NCBI GenBank assembly: GCA_028532765.1
Contig: JAQQAR010000008.1
Span: forward strand, 1 to 64,000
Reading direction: 5' to 3'
Source: Sphaerochaetaceae bacterium
GTDB lineage: Bacteria > Spirochaetota > Spirochaetia > Sphaerochaetales > Sphaerochaetaceae
Length of the DNA stretch: 64,000 bases
A model generated the notes under the pieces. It saw nothing but the letters and a program-made list of their open reading frames with translations. It searched no databases and was not told where the DNA came from. Position numbers and translations under genes: made by a program. Of this stretch, positions 9,191 to 19,809 are shown piece by piece. Each line of letters starts with the position of its first letter. Position 1 is the first letter of the stretch.

Positions 9191-12100
9191 GTGCGATATC
9201 ATACAACATTGAAGGACATAGCCATCTCGGTACTCGTGCTTGTCAGTTGTGCCATTCTCACCCTATGGGGGATGGTATATCTTGATATGCGCAATCCAAG
9301 CCGATATCTTTCCGATTACTTGATTTCCTCCCTCAAACAGAGCAGCTCAATTACCTTCTCCGCCACCGGTATAGAACGTACATATCTCAGGGACTTGACC
9401 ATTCTCAACCCTTCCTTGCAGAAAGATGACAAGGTCCTCGCCTCTGCAGAGGAGGGAACCATCAAGGGAGGGATACCCTTGCTTGTCCAATCTGTCATTC
9501 AAGGAAACAAACGTGTGTCTCTTGAATTGGAGGAAGTACAGGTGCAACTCGATGATTCATCTTTCCTCTCACAGAGTGGAAATGAATCATCAGATCTTAT
9601 CAGTCGTTGGTTGCAGGAAAACACCTTCCAAGTCAACACAGACTCTTTGGAAGGTACCTTCAGTGCTTCAGCATTCACCGCTGATGTACAACAAGCTGCC
9701 TTCAATTTTGAGATGCAGAGAGGAGAGGCCCTTCCTACACTGCAGGCAAGAGCCGGAGGTATGTCGCTATATAATGACAATTCAGATATTGCTCTAGAGG
9801 GGACAATTCTCAACCTTAACAAAGAAGGTACGGTTTCCTTCACATCATCTCTCTTGAATCTTGCTACACAACAAGGGTATGGCAGCATGGAAAACCTTAT
9901 AGCACAAGGATCCATCACAGGTTTCAATCTTCCAACAGATGTAGGATTACTATCCCTCTCTGCGGCAAATGTCGATGCACAACTACCAAACCTATCGTTT
10001 TCAATACCAGAGTTCAGTGGTACGGTTTCACTGGAACAAGGTAGGCCACAACTTGCTACACTCTCATTTGACGAAATGATCATGCGCAGCAATCAGATGG
10101 AACTGTATGCTCCAACAACCACATTGCAGGGAAGCTGGAGTGAAGGACAGCTCTCCCTTGGTGCTGCTACGAAGGAGGGAGAGCCGCTTACCTTCATTGT
10201 GCAGGATACACTCTCCCTAGACAGTAACAATCTGATTCTTAATGCCCGATACCAGAGCGAGAGTGAGAATATCGAAGCATCGGTATTACTTAATCAGATA
10301 ACCTACCAACGAGAAGATCTTACAGCTCGCCTGGATTCCGTATCCATAAGCGGGGAAGCACAACTGAAAGATGCTGTTTTTGAGAATGCCTCAGCAAGCA
10401 TGACCTCCCGCAGTACGTTCTCTCTGCTTTCAGAGGGGATAGAAGCTGCTTCCCCTCTCACCTCAACAATTCGTTATGAGAAAGATCGATCCTCATTGAG
10501 TGCCTCCCTTACTTTTGAAGAGCTGATATCTTCATTCACCGATGGGCCCCTTTATACCCGTCTCTCATACCAAGGAAATGTGCAGGGAAGACAGTTACAG
10601 GGTGAATTATCTCTTGATGAGCGGTTTAACCTGCTTTCAGTATATAATCTCCCTGACGAGGAAGTCGGGTCTCTTCATATCAGCTCACGTATGGATGAAT
10701 TCCCTCTCTCGTTCCTTTCTCCCACAATCACTCGCTATGCGCCATTCTTGCAACCGTATTACGACGAGGTGACAAACCTTACAGGGAACATTTCATTCCA
10801 GTCAGAAACAGGGCAGGGGACTGTCATGCCATTTGACGGCACCCTCGCCATTGATCTTGCGCTTCGTCAAATGAAAATTGGAAAAGTTGAACTCGATGCA
10901 GGATTCATTTTCCAAGGGTATGTAAAGAAGGATGTGCTCGATGTAGAGGCATTGACCATCGCTACCAGTGGATACAGACTGGTGTACACAGGAAAAACTG
11001 ACTTGTATGACTGGCTTCCCAGTGGCCAATTGGATCTTTTCAGGAGCTTTGACGGACAACTGCTTGGAAGTATCAATTTCTTCGATGAACCTCCAAAGCA
11101 GTATCGGTTCAAGATGACCACTCCATTTGAACAGTCCCTCTTCATTGAAGGAATAGTAAGTTCATCTCCGCAAAATATTCTGATCGGAGATGCCCAGCTT
11201 GGAATCTTCGAAACGCTCTATCCTTTCTCGTTCCTGTTGCAGACCAGCACATTACAGCTTTCCATCAAGCAAGAAGATGCATTTTCTCTAACCACGAATC
11301 TTGCTCCACCTATTGTTGCGGATGTCACCAGCAATGGGCTGACACTCCCCAATCGTGGATTCTTTGCAAATGCCGAGATTTCAGGTGAGACGCAACTGGC
11401 ATTCAACAATGCTCGCAGCTGGAGTATTGAAAGTGATCTCCTTACTATAGGGAAAGTGGTCTTCCAAGGTCATATCTATACACTACAGACACCAGTATCA
11501 ATAACGCAGGAGAGCATCACCCTGTCTGAAATCTTACTGACTGATGAACAGGAAACAGAACTAAAGAGTGCACTCTCCTACAGGGGGACTGATTTCCTAA
11601 CCTTGGCTACACAATCCTTCCTCGCTCCATTCGATGCTTCGTTTACCTTGGAATCCAATGATGAGAGGAAAATTGCCATCTCTCTGATGGGTGAAGATGA
11701 ACGTATCAGTACGGTGGTCAGACTTTCAGAACTGCCACTCGATAGATTCTCTATCTTTGGTGATGGTGTGGTGGTCAATTTGGATATCCTTGGCTATACC
11801 GATCTCAAGCAAACCATCAGTGCCGATGGGTTGCTGCAGGTAAGAAAAGGAGAGGGTACATTCTTTACCAAGATTGAAGCAAGTGACTCAACATTCAACC
11901 TATTTGACTCACAATTCTCACAAGGAGATCTTTCTTATGCAGGCAATCTATTGCTGATCAATGGGAATAAAGCCTTGAGTGAAGGAGTATTCTCCCATAT
12001 CCGCCATCTCACCTACAAAGATCAACAGAGCAAAGCCAACTATACCCTGGCACTCGATCTTGGGAAGATGGAAACACTCTTTGATCTTCCTTCAGCACTC

Positions 12101-13834
12101 TCTCCGATCATGGAAGGAAGGGCGAAGGCTGTGCTTTCCCTCTCGGACATCCTGTTATATGGCGAGGGAGGAATTGCTGACGGTGTATATGCACTCTCAC
12201 TCGACAATCCAAAACTTTCCATTGAAAGCGATCTCCTCTCATTCAACTATGACTTGACAACACAACACATCATGGGTGCTGCAGATCCAGCATTTGGAAT
12301 TGGACTATCAGCCCAGGGTTCTCTTGCTGAGGAAGACTTCGGTCTTCTCATTGAAGACATTCATTTTCCTTTGAATCTGCTCAACCGCACATTCCTCAAA
12401 CCAGTGTTCGGTTTCCTGGACGGCATTGCAGAAGGGGAAGTTTTCGTGGGAGGCAGCAAAGAGTCACCACGTCTCTATGGACAGGTTTCTGTCAATTCAT
12501 CGAGGATGGAGCTATTCTGGCTGCCTGAAGACATCATTACCATGAAAAATATTACGGCCACGTTGGACGGGACACGAGCGATCACCCCAAATACGCCATT
12601 CTTCTCAACCAACAAGATTACTGGAAAAACCGTTGAAGGCTACGGCAACCTTGGAGCAAATTTTGATGGCTTGCGTCTGCTTAACTACGAAATACATGCT
12701 GACAGTGGCAACGAGATGCTCTATGTATGGATCCCCATGCAGGGCTTTGATGTTGATATCCGCACCTATGCCGGAGGTACTTTCAACCTATTTGGTGTGG
12801 GTTTTGAGACATGGCTCGATGGAGAGGTGACCATCCAGGACACGACTATCAGCTTGGGAATCAAGGATCTTCCATACTGGTATGTGGCAAACAACCTCAC
12901 GACTACTGATTTCTCGGTGGTTACCGGAAGAAATGTCTCCTTCTTCTATCCTAATACGCCTAATCCATTCATCCAGGCAACCATCACGGAAAACCAGAAC
13001 ATCAATTTCACCTTCGATCATATTACCGACGAATTTGTGATCGATGGTAACTTATCGTTCAGGAGTGGAGAGTTCTACTACTTCCAGAAAAACTTCTTTA
13101 TTACTGAAGGATCACTTTCGCTTCACACCGATGCTCTCTCTGGGCAGAACACCATCCAGCCAACCATCAATCTAAGAGCAAAGTTGACAGATTTTGATGC
13201 ACAGGGGAACAGGGTGGATATCTTCCTGGTACTCCGTGAGTCAAGCCTCACCAACCTTAACCCACAATTCGAGTCGACACCACCAAAGGATGTGAACGAA
13301 ATACTCGAGATTCTTGGTCAGTCAATTCTTCCTACTGGAGCGTATGGACAGGTCAACCTCTACAGTGTTGCAAGTCTTGCAGCAGCAGCCACTGACGTTG
13401 CAGAACGGCTGGGATATTTGCAGACCAGTCAATCAACCTTGCTTACCGATTCAATCCGCATCTCTTTAGGCCTTGATATGTTCTCCATCCGAAGTAATAT
13501 CCTGCAGAATATCCTCATCGATGCTCTTCCTGGAGGAAGCTTGGCCAACCTCAGTCCACTTGCACGATACCTGAACAATACCACCATATTCATGGGTAAG
13601 TACGTAGGTGAGCAGTTCTTCCTGCAGGCACTGGTCCACCTTACTGCCACCGATGGAACAAAAGCCACCCGAACGTTCATTTCCCCCGATCTTTCCCTTG
13701 ATTTAGAGCTGTCACTTGACTGGCAGAATCCTATAGGGACATTCTCCTTCTTTACCCAACCTAATGAGTTGTCGTTTGTCAATATTTTAGATACCATTGG
13801 TTTTAGTGTAACCAGAAGGTTTGTTCTGCGTTAA
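9191..13834 (+). CDS. tamB: TamB-like translocation/assembly protein (AsmA-like superfamily)
   Basis: A very large (1547 residues) inner-membrane-anchored periplasmic protein. One hydrophobic segment at about 9-31 is followed by a long stretch of repeating beta-strand pattern, as expected for the hydrophobic groove of AsmA-like bridge proteins that span the periplasm. The C-terminal 350 residues carry the TamB (DUF490) domain, including VEGYGNLGANFDG, FNFTFDHITDEFVIDGNLSF-like strands and the VNEILEILGQSILPTG segment. It directly precedes bamA, and no tamA is seen; in Borrelia the equivalent protein has been reported to associate with BamA. The GTG start has AAAGG 10 nt upstream. A weak promoter with TATACT near 9166 may serve it. 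Role: outer-membrane protein insertion and/or lipid transport. Confidence 0.88.
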   Translation: MRYHTTLKDIAISVLVLVSCAILTLWGMVYLDMRNPSRYLSDYLISSLKQSSSITFSATGIERTYLRDLTILNPSLQKDDKVLASAEEGTIKGGIPLLVQSVIQGNKRVSLELEEVQVQLDDSSFLSQSGNESSDLISRWLQENTFQVNTDSLEGTFSASAFTADVQQAAFNFEMQRGEALPTLQARAGGMSLYNDNSDIALEGTILNLNKEGTVSFTSSLLNLATQQGYGSMENLIAQGSITGFNLPTDVGLLSLSAANVDAQLPNLSFSIPEFSGTVSLEQGRPQLATLSFDEMIMRSNQMELYAPTTTLQGSWSEGQLSLGAATKEGEPLTFIVQDTLSLDSNNLILNARYQSESENIEASVLLNQITYQREDLTARLDSVSISGEAQLKDAVFENASASMTSRSTFSLLSEGIEAASPLTSTIRYEKDRSSLSASLTFEELISSFTDGPLYTRLSYQGNVQGRQLQGELSLDERFNLLSVYNLPDEEVGSLHISSRMDEFPLSFLSPTITRYAPFLQPYYDEVTNLTGNISFQSETGQGTVMPFDGTLAIDLALRQMKIGKVELDAGFIFQGYVKKDVLDVEALTIATSGYRLVYTGKTDLYDWLPSGQLDLFRSFDGQLLGSINFFDEPPKQYRFKMTTPFEQSLFIEGIVSSSPQNILIGDAQLGIFETLYPFSFLLQTSTLQLSIKQEDAFSLTTNLAPPIVADVTSNGLTLPNRGFFANAEISGETQLAFNNARSWSIESDLLTIGKVVFQGHIYTLQTPVSITQESITLSEILLTDEQETELKSALSYRGTDFLTLATQSFLAPFDASFTLESNDERKIAISLMGEDERISTVVRLSELPLDRFSIFGDGVVVNLDILGYTDLKQTISADGLLQVRKGEGTFFTKIEASDSTFNLFDSQFSQGDLSYAGNLLLINGNKALSEGVFSHIRHLTYKDQQSKANYTLALDLGKMETLFDLPSALSPIMEGRAKAVLSLSDILLYGEGGIADGVYALSLDNPKLSIESDLLSFNYDLTTQHIMGAADPAFGIGLSAQGSLAEEDFGLLIEDIHFPLNLLNRTFLKPVFGFLDGIAEGEVFVGGSKESPRLYGQVSVNSSRMELFWLPEDIITMKNITATLDGTRAITPNTPFFSTNKITGKTVEGYGNLGANFDGLRLLNYEIHADSGNEMLYVWIPMQGFDVDIRTYAGGTFNLFGVGFETWLDGEVTIQDTTISLGIKDLPYWYVANNLTTTDFSVVTGRNVSFFYPNTPNPFIQATITENQNINFTFDHITDEFVIDGNLSFRSGEFYYFQKNFFITEGSLSLHTDALSGQNTIQPTINLRAKLTDFDAQGNRVDIFLVLRESSLTNLNPQFESTPPKDVNEILEILGQSILPTGAYGQVNLYSVASLAAAATDVAERLGYLQTSQSTLLTDSIRISLGLDMFSIRSNILQNILIDALPGGSLANLSPLARYLNNTTIFMGKYVGEQFFLQALVHLTATDGTKATRTFISPDLSLDLELSLDWQNPIGTFSFFTQPNELSFVNILDTIGFSVTRRFVLR

Positions 13835-13857
13835 ACAAGCATATACGAGGAGCTATC

Positions 13858-16431
13858 ATGAACATGCGGAAATCGCGCCGTTTCTTTTGCGCAATCCTTA
13901 TCATTATTTTTTCCCTTTCCCTGTTGAGTGCCGTTGAAGAGGCCCCATGGTACATAGGCAAAAGAATTGCATCCTTCTCCAATACAGGCTTGCAGAATGT
14001 CCCTGAAAGCACGATCTTGGATATTCAATATGCATATCTGGATGAACCTTTTACTGATGAGTTGTTCAATGAATTGCAAGGAGAGCTTTATGCCCTCGAT
14101 TATTTCTTGTATTTCCTTGCTGAAGCACAACGAACAGGGGAGGGCAACAACGAACTTGAAATAGTCATGGAATTTTATGAATTGCCCTATATCAACCAAG
14201 TTACGATTGAAGGTAATGCAGGAATAAAGACGAAGAATATCGAGGAAGTTCTCCTCAGCGGGGAGGGCACATTCCTCCAGGAGCAGAATATTGAACTTTC
14301 AAAGGATGAGATCAGAAAGCTTTATGAAGAGAAAGGCTATGCCGATACGGAAATTTCGTCTTCTTATGAGATTGATGAAACTACCAATACAGTGAGCCTG
14401 GTATTCACCATTGAAGAGAACAAGCAGAAAAGAATCGGCGAGATTACCTTTGAGGGCAATACATCACTTGCTAGTGACCAGCTTGAGAAACAGCTTTCCT
14501 CAAAAACCATCAGTTACTTCAATAGCGGCTACTATAATCCATCAACCATTGAGACTGACAAACAGAACCTTATCACCTTCTACCAGAGTAATGGTTTTGT
14601 CGATGCAGCCATCTCAGATGTGAGAACAGAAGATATCAGCAGAGAGGACGATGAATATACACGACTAAGGGTCATCTACCAGATTGAGGAAGGGGAACAG
14701 TGGAAATTTGGTGGTATTCAAGTCGAAGGGAATACAGTCTTTAGTGATGAACAATTCCAGGACCTTATCAGCATGAGAGAAGGTGCTGTCCTCGATATCA
14801 GCCGAGTCCAGAAAGAGATTGAGGCAGTGACTGACCTGTACTGGAACAATGGGTACATTTTCAATCTTATTTCCAGTGATATGGTACGTGATGAAGAAAA
14901 CAAGGTTATCACCTTCATCCTCACTGTACAGGAAAACCAACAGGCCATCGTGGAAGATATCCGTATCGAGGGGCTTACCAAGACAAAACCGTATGTGTTT
15001 GAACGAGAATTGACCTTCAGTCGTGGTGATGTGTTCAGCAAGGAAGCCTTGATCCGCAGCGCACAAAACATCTACAACACACTTATTGTCACCGATGTCC
15101 AGTTTGACATTATCAATGGTAGTGAAGAAGGGACTGTCGTACCTGTCTACACCGTCGTTGAAGGGAACCAGATGGATATCCAGTTCGGAGCCACCTTTGG
15201 TGGAAATGTTGACGGATTCCCAGTTTCAGGATTCCTCCAATGGTCTGACAAGAACCTGGGAGGAACCGGCCGAGACCTTGCAATCACCACCAACTTGAGT
15301 CCTGACACCCAGAATTTCTCCATCTCATTCACTGATGGATGGTTCAAGGATTATCGTTGGTCGAATGGATTGAGTTTTAACTTTGAGAGAAGCAAGAAGG
15401 AAAGCGTTCTGCAACGGGGACTTGGTAGTGAATACTATACTGGTCATGATGTTGCCATATTGGAGGATAATGCCTATCCACTTGGATATGACAGTTATCT
15501 CAGCTATCTGGCAGCAGACAAGGCTCTTCCCGCTAACTCTGATCTGATGAATTATCTGTACTACCGAATTTCACTTGGGTATAACACCGGTTATACCTTC
15601 ATGTTCCGTCCTGGTTCCCTCACCGTAGGAGGAGGGCTTTCCATAGGGCTTAACTATGCTGACTATAACCATTCTGTCTACGACCCTTATGAACGCTTGA
15701 TCAAGTTATATGGTGATAGCTGGAAGTTTAGTAATCGACTCAGCCTTTCCTTTGCATGGGATGGCCGTGACCGGATCGAGAATACCAGCAAGGGATACTA
15801 CCTCAGCCAAAATTTCACGTATGCCGGTGGTATTCTTGGTGGTCTTTCCAACTACATCAAAACTTCCTCATCTGCAAGTGGATATGTGAAGCTCTTCTCA
15901 TTTGAGCTTGCAGAGAAGGATGCCAATGTTGTGTTGGGAGCTACCACCACTGTCAGCGCTATGCTACCCCAGTACTATGACTATAATAGTAGATTTGATA
16001 CTGGTGAAACTCAGAAATGGGATTGGTACGATGCAAAACAAGGTGCCACCCGCTATGAAATGCTCTATATCGATGGCATGAATACCGGTCGTGGATTCTC
16101 GGTTATCTTTGACCAGGCATATCTTTGGGACAACCAAGTTTCTATCAGCTGGCCTCTTGCCCATAATGTACTCTCAGCAGAGATCTATGGTAGCGCCACT
16201 GGGGTGAGTACCGATTTACAGAACATTGCACCATCCTCACTTGCTTGGTACTACTCCATGGGAGCAGGAATTAAGTTGAAGGTACCTGGATTCCCACTGG
16301 GATTGTATCTGGTGAAAAACGCAAGCTTTATTGACAATACCTTTGCATGGGATGGAGGAACCATCTTCAGGGGCAGCAGTGAAGACAGTGGCTTGAAACT
16401 GGTTCTTGCGATCACCACAACGCTGTATTGA
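13858..16431 (+). CDS. bamA: Outer membrane assembly protein BamA (Omp85)
   Basis: The central outer-membrane beta-barrel insertase. The 857-residue precursor has a signal peptide (about 1-24, basic MNMRKSRRFF then a hydrophobic core ending LLSA). POTRA repeats fill roughly 25-430; segments such as INQVTIEGN, IGEITFEGN, FGGIQVEGN and VEDIRIEGL mark successive repeats, consistent with five POTRA domains. The C-terminal half is a 16-strand type barrel with long tyrosine-rich loops, ending in LAITTTLY, an aromatic terminal residue as in outer-membrane barrels. GAGGAGC lies just before the ATG. It is 23 nt downstream of tamB and abuts mutS, so one mRNA probably covers all three. Confidence 0.95.
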   Translation: MNMRKSRRFFCAILIIIFSLSLLSAVEEAPWYIGKRIASFSNTGLQNVPESTILDIQYAYLDEPFTDELFNELQGELYALDYFLYFLAEAQRTGEGNNELEIVMEFYELPYINQVTIEGNAGIKTKNIEEVLLSGEGTFLQEQNIELSKDEIRKLYEEKGYADTEISSSYEIDETTNTVSLVFTIEENKQKRIGEITFEGNTSLASDQLEKQLSSKTISYFNSGYYNPSTIETDKQNLITFYQSNGFVDAAISDVRTEDISREDDEYTRLRVIYQIEEGEQWKFGGIQVEGNTVFSDEQFQDLISMREGAVLDISRVQKEIEAVTDLYWNNGYIFNLISSDMVRDEENKVITFILTVQENQQAIVEDIRIEGLTKTKPYVFERELTFSRGDVFSKEALIRSAQNIYNTLIVTDVQFDIINGSEEGTVVPVYTVVEGNQMDIQFGATFGGNVDGFPVSGFLQWSDKNLGGTGRDLAITTNLSPDTQNFSISFTDGWFKDYRWSNGLSFNFERSKKESVLQRGLGSEYYTGHDVAILEDNAYPLGYDSYLSYLAADKALPANSDLMNYLYYRISLGYNTGYTFMFRPGSLTVGGGLSIGLNYADYNHSVYDPYERLIKLYGDSWKFSNRLSLSFAWDGRDRIENTSKGYYLSQNFTYAGGILGGLSNYIKTSSSASGYVKLFSFELAEKDANVVLGATTTVSAMLPQYYDYNSRFDTGETQKWDWYDAKQGATRYEMLYIDGMNTGRGFSVIFDQAYLWDNQVSISWPLAHNVLSAEIYGSATGVSTDLQNIAPSSLAWYYSMGAGIKLKVPGFPLGLYLVKNASFIDNTFAWDGGTIFRGSSEDSGLKLVLAITTTLY

Positions 16432-16433
16432 GT

Positions 16434-19034
16434 ATGAGCGCGAAAGAGACTTTGACACCCATGATGGTCCAGTACCATCAGATCAAAGAGCAACACCAAG
16501 GGGAAGTACTGTTCTTCCGCCTTGGTGATTTCTATGAGATGTTTGAGGATGATGCCCGGGAAGTCTCCCGCCTCCTCAACCTAACTCTCACCAAGCGCAA
16601 TGGTCAGCCAATGTGCGGCATTCCGTATCATGCGGCAAAAACCTATATCAAACGATTGTTGGAAGCAGGGAAGAAGATTGCAATCTGTGAGCAGACCAGC
16701 CTCAACCAGGAAGGCGGGAAAAAGCTGGCAACCCGTGAAGTGGTGCAGGTTATCACACCTGCTACAGTCATTGAAGATGACTATCTTAATGCAGAACAAT
16801 CCAGCTATGTCTTGAGCATCTCATTCCAGAAACAGGGTATTTCTGTCAGCTATGCAGACATCACCACAGGTGAGTTCTCATTGAGGACGCTAGGAAAAGA
16901 TCATCACTATGGTTCACTGCTTGCTGTATTGGAACAAGTGCGGCCCAGGGAACTCTTGGTAAATGAGGACGATTATTTTCTCTACCAGGACTACCAGGAT
17001 TTACTAGCCTCTCAGCAAGCAATGGTAAGCAAGCTTCCGCCTTGGAGATTTTCCATTGCTGATGGATACAGTTTGCTCTGCAGCCATATACGAAGTACGA
17101 GCCTGAAGGCCTTTTCCCTGGAGGAAAAGGACCATCGGCTTTCCAGTGCAGGGGCTCTGCTCTGGTATTTGAAAGAGACAGCAAAGACAAGCCTGAACCA
17201 GATTGACTCATATACGGTGGTTGAAGAGACTCAATTTCTGCATATCGATGAGGCAAGCAGAAAAAGTCTTGAGCTGGTAAGCAATACCAATGATGGAAGT
17301 GAGAAATTCACGCTTTTCTCGGCGATCAATGCCACCCTCACCAGTATGGGTACCCGTCAGTTGAAAAACTGGATCACTCAAGCCTTGACTGATATCGAGC
17401 AAATTCTCTTTCGCCAAAGATGGGTTGAGATGCTTTTCCTGGACCGTGATGAACTGGGCAGGGTCAGGTCGATCCTGAAACAAGTATTGGATATCCAGCG
17501 CCTGACTAGCCGCATTGCCATGAATAGGCAGGTTCCCAGGGACCTGACAGGGATTGCCCAGACCATTTCAGCCTTTTTCCAATTGGTTGATCAACGATAC
17601 CAAGATCTCCTTCCCTCCAAGCTGGATGAAACGCAGCTTAACATGTTGCTCCAGCTTGCAAGTGAAATTCAGGAAGCCATCAATGACCAGTGGCAAGGTC
17701 CATTTGAGGAAGGAAAGGTAATCCGTAAAGGTTTTGATGCACAACTTGATGCACTCAGAGGTACCAAATCTGGTGGTAAGGAGCTGTTGGACGCCTATCT
17801 CAAGCAACTGAAGGAAGAGACGGGAATTCCTACCATAAAGCTCTCTTCCAACAAGATCCTTGGTCATTATATTGAGGTTACCAAAACCCATGCCTCTAAG
17901 GTTCCCTCTACCTTCTACCGCAAACAAACACTGGTGAATGCCGAAAGGTTCACCAGTGATGAATTGATCAAACTGGAACAACAAATCCTTGAGAGTGCCG
18001 CTTTGGCTGAAGAGAGGGAGAAGGAAGTCTACGAAACATTGGTATCCAAGACCAGGGACTTACAACAGATTCTACTTTCCATCAGTGGATTCCTCAGTGA
18101 CCTGGATTGTTTGCAGAGCTTTGCAAGTACGGCAATCACACACCAATATACCAAGCCGAGCTTTACAGACGAGGATGTGCTTATCCTGGAAGGGGCAAGA
18201 CATCCAGTGGTAGAACAACATCTCACCCCTGGTGGTTTTGTTGCCAATGACCTGACGATAAGAAGTACCGGGAAACGGTTCTGTTTGATTACAGGACCGA
18301 ATATGGCAGGCAAGTCAACTTTCCTCAGGCAGAGCGCATTGCTGGTTCTCCTTGCGCAAATTGGCAGTTTCGTCCCTGCAACGAAAGCAAGGCTTGGCAT
18401 CGTCGATCGTCTCTACTGCAGGGTAGGGGCGAGTGACAATCTTGCCCGTGGAGAGTCCACCTTCCTTGTAGAGATGCAGGAAGCTGCCCACATTCTCAGA
18501 ACAGCTACAAGGCATTCTCTTGTAATCGTAGATGAACTGGGCAGGGGTACCAGTACCCAGGATGGAATGTCGATTGCCTATGCCATGATGCAGAAACTCC
18601 TGTCCATGGATTGCAAGACACTGTTTGCAACCCACTACCATGAACTTGCCCGAATTGATACCAGCGCCATCCAACTCTTGACGTTGCAGGTAAGCGAGAT
18701 GGGAGGGGAAGTAAAGTTCCTGAGGAGAGTCATTGAGGGAATTGCAAACAGTTCCTATGGGTTGAATGTTGCAAGAATGGCAGGGGTTGGCCGTGATATC
18801 ATCCGCCAAGCCCGTCAATTCCAGAAACAACATTTTACTGAGTATGACCTAGCTGCCATGCAACCTGATCTGTTCAGTGCTGCCTCTGAACAGGAAGAGC
18901 TTCCCTATAGTAATCTTGATGCAAATGAAAGAGAAGTCATCGATGCATTGGAGTCATTCAGCATAGACCAGTCATCTCCCTTGGAGGCGCTCCTGTTATT
19001 GAAAGATTTACAGGAGAAATTGCAAGCAAGGTAG
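16434..19034 (+). CDS. mutS: DNA mismatch repair protein MutS
   Basis: Recognises mispaired bases and starts mismatch repair with MutL, which is not in this window. The 866-residue protein has the mismatch-binding Phe-x-Glu in LGDFYEMFEDDA (about residue 35), connector and lever domains, the clamp, and a C-terminal ABC-type ATPase with Walker A GPNMAGKST (about 620-628), Walker B VIVDELGRGTST and the ATHYHELA motif. A TTG four bases before the bamA stop is in frame, but the ATG at 16434 fits MutS N-termini better. The bamA-mutS gap is 2 nt. Confidence 0.97.
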   Translation: MSAKETLTPMMVQYHQIKEQHQGEVLFFRLGDFYEMFEDDAREVSRLLNLTLTKRNGQPMCGIPYHAAKTYIKRLLEAGKKIAICEQTSLNQEGGKKLATREVVQVITPATVIEDDYLNAEQSSYVLSISFQKQGISVSYADITTGEFSLRTLGKDHHYGSLLAVLEQVRPRELLVNEDDYFLYQDYQDLLASQQAMVSKLPPWRFSIADGYSLLCSHIRSTSLKAFSLEEKDHRLSSAGALLWYLKETAKTSLNQIDSYTVVEETQFLHIDEASRKSLELVSNTNDGSEKFTLFSAINATLTSMGTRQLKNWITQALTDIEQILFRQRWVEMLFLDRDELGRVRSILKQVLDIQRLTSRIAMNRQVPRDLTGIAQTISAFFQLVDQRYQDLLPSKLDETQLNMLLQLASEIQEAINDQWQGPFEEGKVIRKGFDAQLDALRGTKSGGKELLDAYLKQLKEETGIPTIKLSSNKILGHYIEVTKTHASKVPSTFYRKQTLVNAERFTSDELIKLEQQILESAALAEEREKEVYETLVSKTRDLQQILLSISGFLSDLDCLQSFASTAITHQYTKPSFTDEDVLILEGARHPVVEQHLTPGGFVANDLTIRSTGKRFCLITGPNMAGKSTFLRQSALLVLLAQIGSFVPATKARLGIVDRLYCRVGASDNLARGESTFLVEMQEAAHILRTATRHSLVIVDELGRGTSTQDGMSIAYAMMQKLLSMDCKTLFATHYHELARIDTSAIQLLTLQVSEMGGEVKFLRRVIEGIANSSYGLNVARMAGVGRDIIRQARQFQKQHFTEYDLAAMQPDLFSAASEQEELPYSNLDANEREVIDALESFSIDQSSPLEALLLLKDLQEKLQAR

Positions 19035-19056
19035 CCACAGATCCTTCTTAAGGGGT

Positions 19057-19713
19057 ATGTGGTGTCATCTATGCAAGAAACTTTCTGATACAACACTCTG
19101 TCCAACATGTAAGGAAGCCATTCGGAGGGCTGGGTATGATTTTCTGTTCACGCATCGCTGTCCAGTCTGTGGACAACCGGTGCTTGATGCTACTTATGCC
19201 TGTCCATTCTGCAGCAAGGGAGTACTCTCCTATGGCCCATACGGAAAAACACTCGCATCTTTGATCAAATGCTATAAATTTGGGGGAGAACGGTCTCTGA
19301 CACCTCTCCTCTCTGGGTTATATCTACCTCTACTGAAAAGAGTGACCTCTCCGATCATTATTCCCATACCCTGTTCCAGGGAAGGGTACAAGAGAAGGGG
19401 TTTTGACCAGAGTGAGGTTATTGCCTCCTATCTTGCAAGAAAAGAGGGCTATGCCTATCTTTCTCTTTTCAACAGACATAAGGGAATACAACACAAATAT
19501 CTTTCCAAGGAGCAACGCTTGGGTGAACAAGCAATGCAATTGACACATTCCAAGAAAAAACACCACCAATTTGTACATTTTCTGTCAGCAGGGTATACCG
19601 CCACACTCCTTGATGATGTTAAGACCACAGGAGCTACTTCTCGACGGGCAAGTGAACTGCTGGAGTCATATTTTGGCTGTAAAGCAACGATAATGGTACT
19701 TGCTGATGTCTAG
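19057..19713 (+). CDS. comF: ComF family phosphoribosyltransferase-like protein
   Basis: ComF-family proteins are PRPP-binding-fold proteins needed for DNA uptake in competent bacteria; in non-competent ones the role is unclear. The 218-residue protein has an N-terminal zinc-ribbon region with four CxxC pairs (CHLC, CPTC, CPVC, CPFC), then the family blocks CYKFGGE and IPCSREGYKRRGFDQSE, and the PRPP loop LLDDVKTTGATS. AAGGGG precedes the ATG. It ends the mutS-comF run; a new promoter follows directly. Confidence 0.93.
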   Translation: MWCHLCKKLSDTTLCPTCKEAIRRAGYDFLFTHRCPVCGQPVLDATYACPFCSKGVLSYGPYGKTLASLIKCYKFGGERSLTPLLSGLYLPLLKRVTSPIIIPIPCSREGYKRRGFDQSEVIASYLARKEGYAYLSLFNRHKGIQHKYLSKEQRLGEQAMQLTHSKKKHHQFVHFLSAGYTATLLDDVKTTGATSRRASELLESYFGCKATIMVLADV

Positions 19714-19727
19714 GCATACATGCATCG

Positions 19728-19756
19728 TTGACAAAGATCCTCGTTATCGATACTAT
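19728..19756 (+). promoter_or_regulatory. Strong sigma70 promoter of the rimP-nusA-infB operon
   Basis: A perfect TTGACA (19728-19733) and TACTAT (19751-19756) with 17-nt spacing, 75 nt upstream of rimP. Transcription should start at about 19763, giving a leader of about 69 nt. Confidence 0.8.
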
Positions 19757-19780
19757 TTTAGCAGGATTAGTTGTTTATTG

Positions 19781-19809
19781 GGGATCGCCAACCGGCGCAT
19801 CCCTTTTTT
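19781..19809 (+). terminator. Terminator-like hairpin in the rimP-nusA leader (possible attenuator)
   Basis: GGGAT-CGCC pairs with GGCG-ATCCC (one bulged C), 4-nt loop, followed directly by six T. Because a strong promoter lies just upstream, this hairpin falls inside the rimP leader, about 18-46 nt after the predicted start. It could attenuate the operon, or simply end transcripts that come from comF. Confidence 0.75.
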
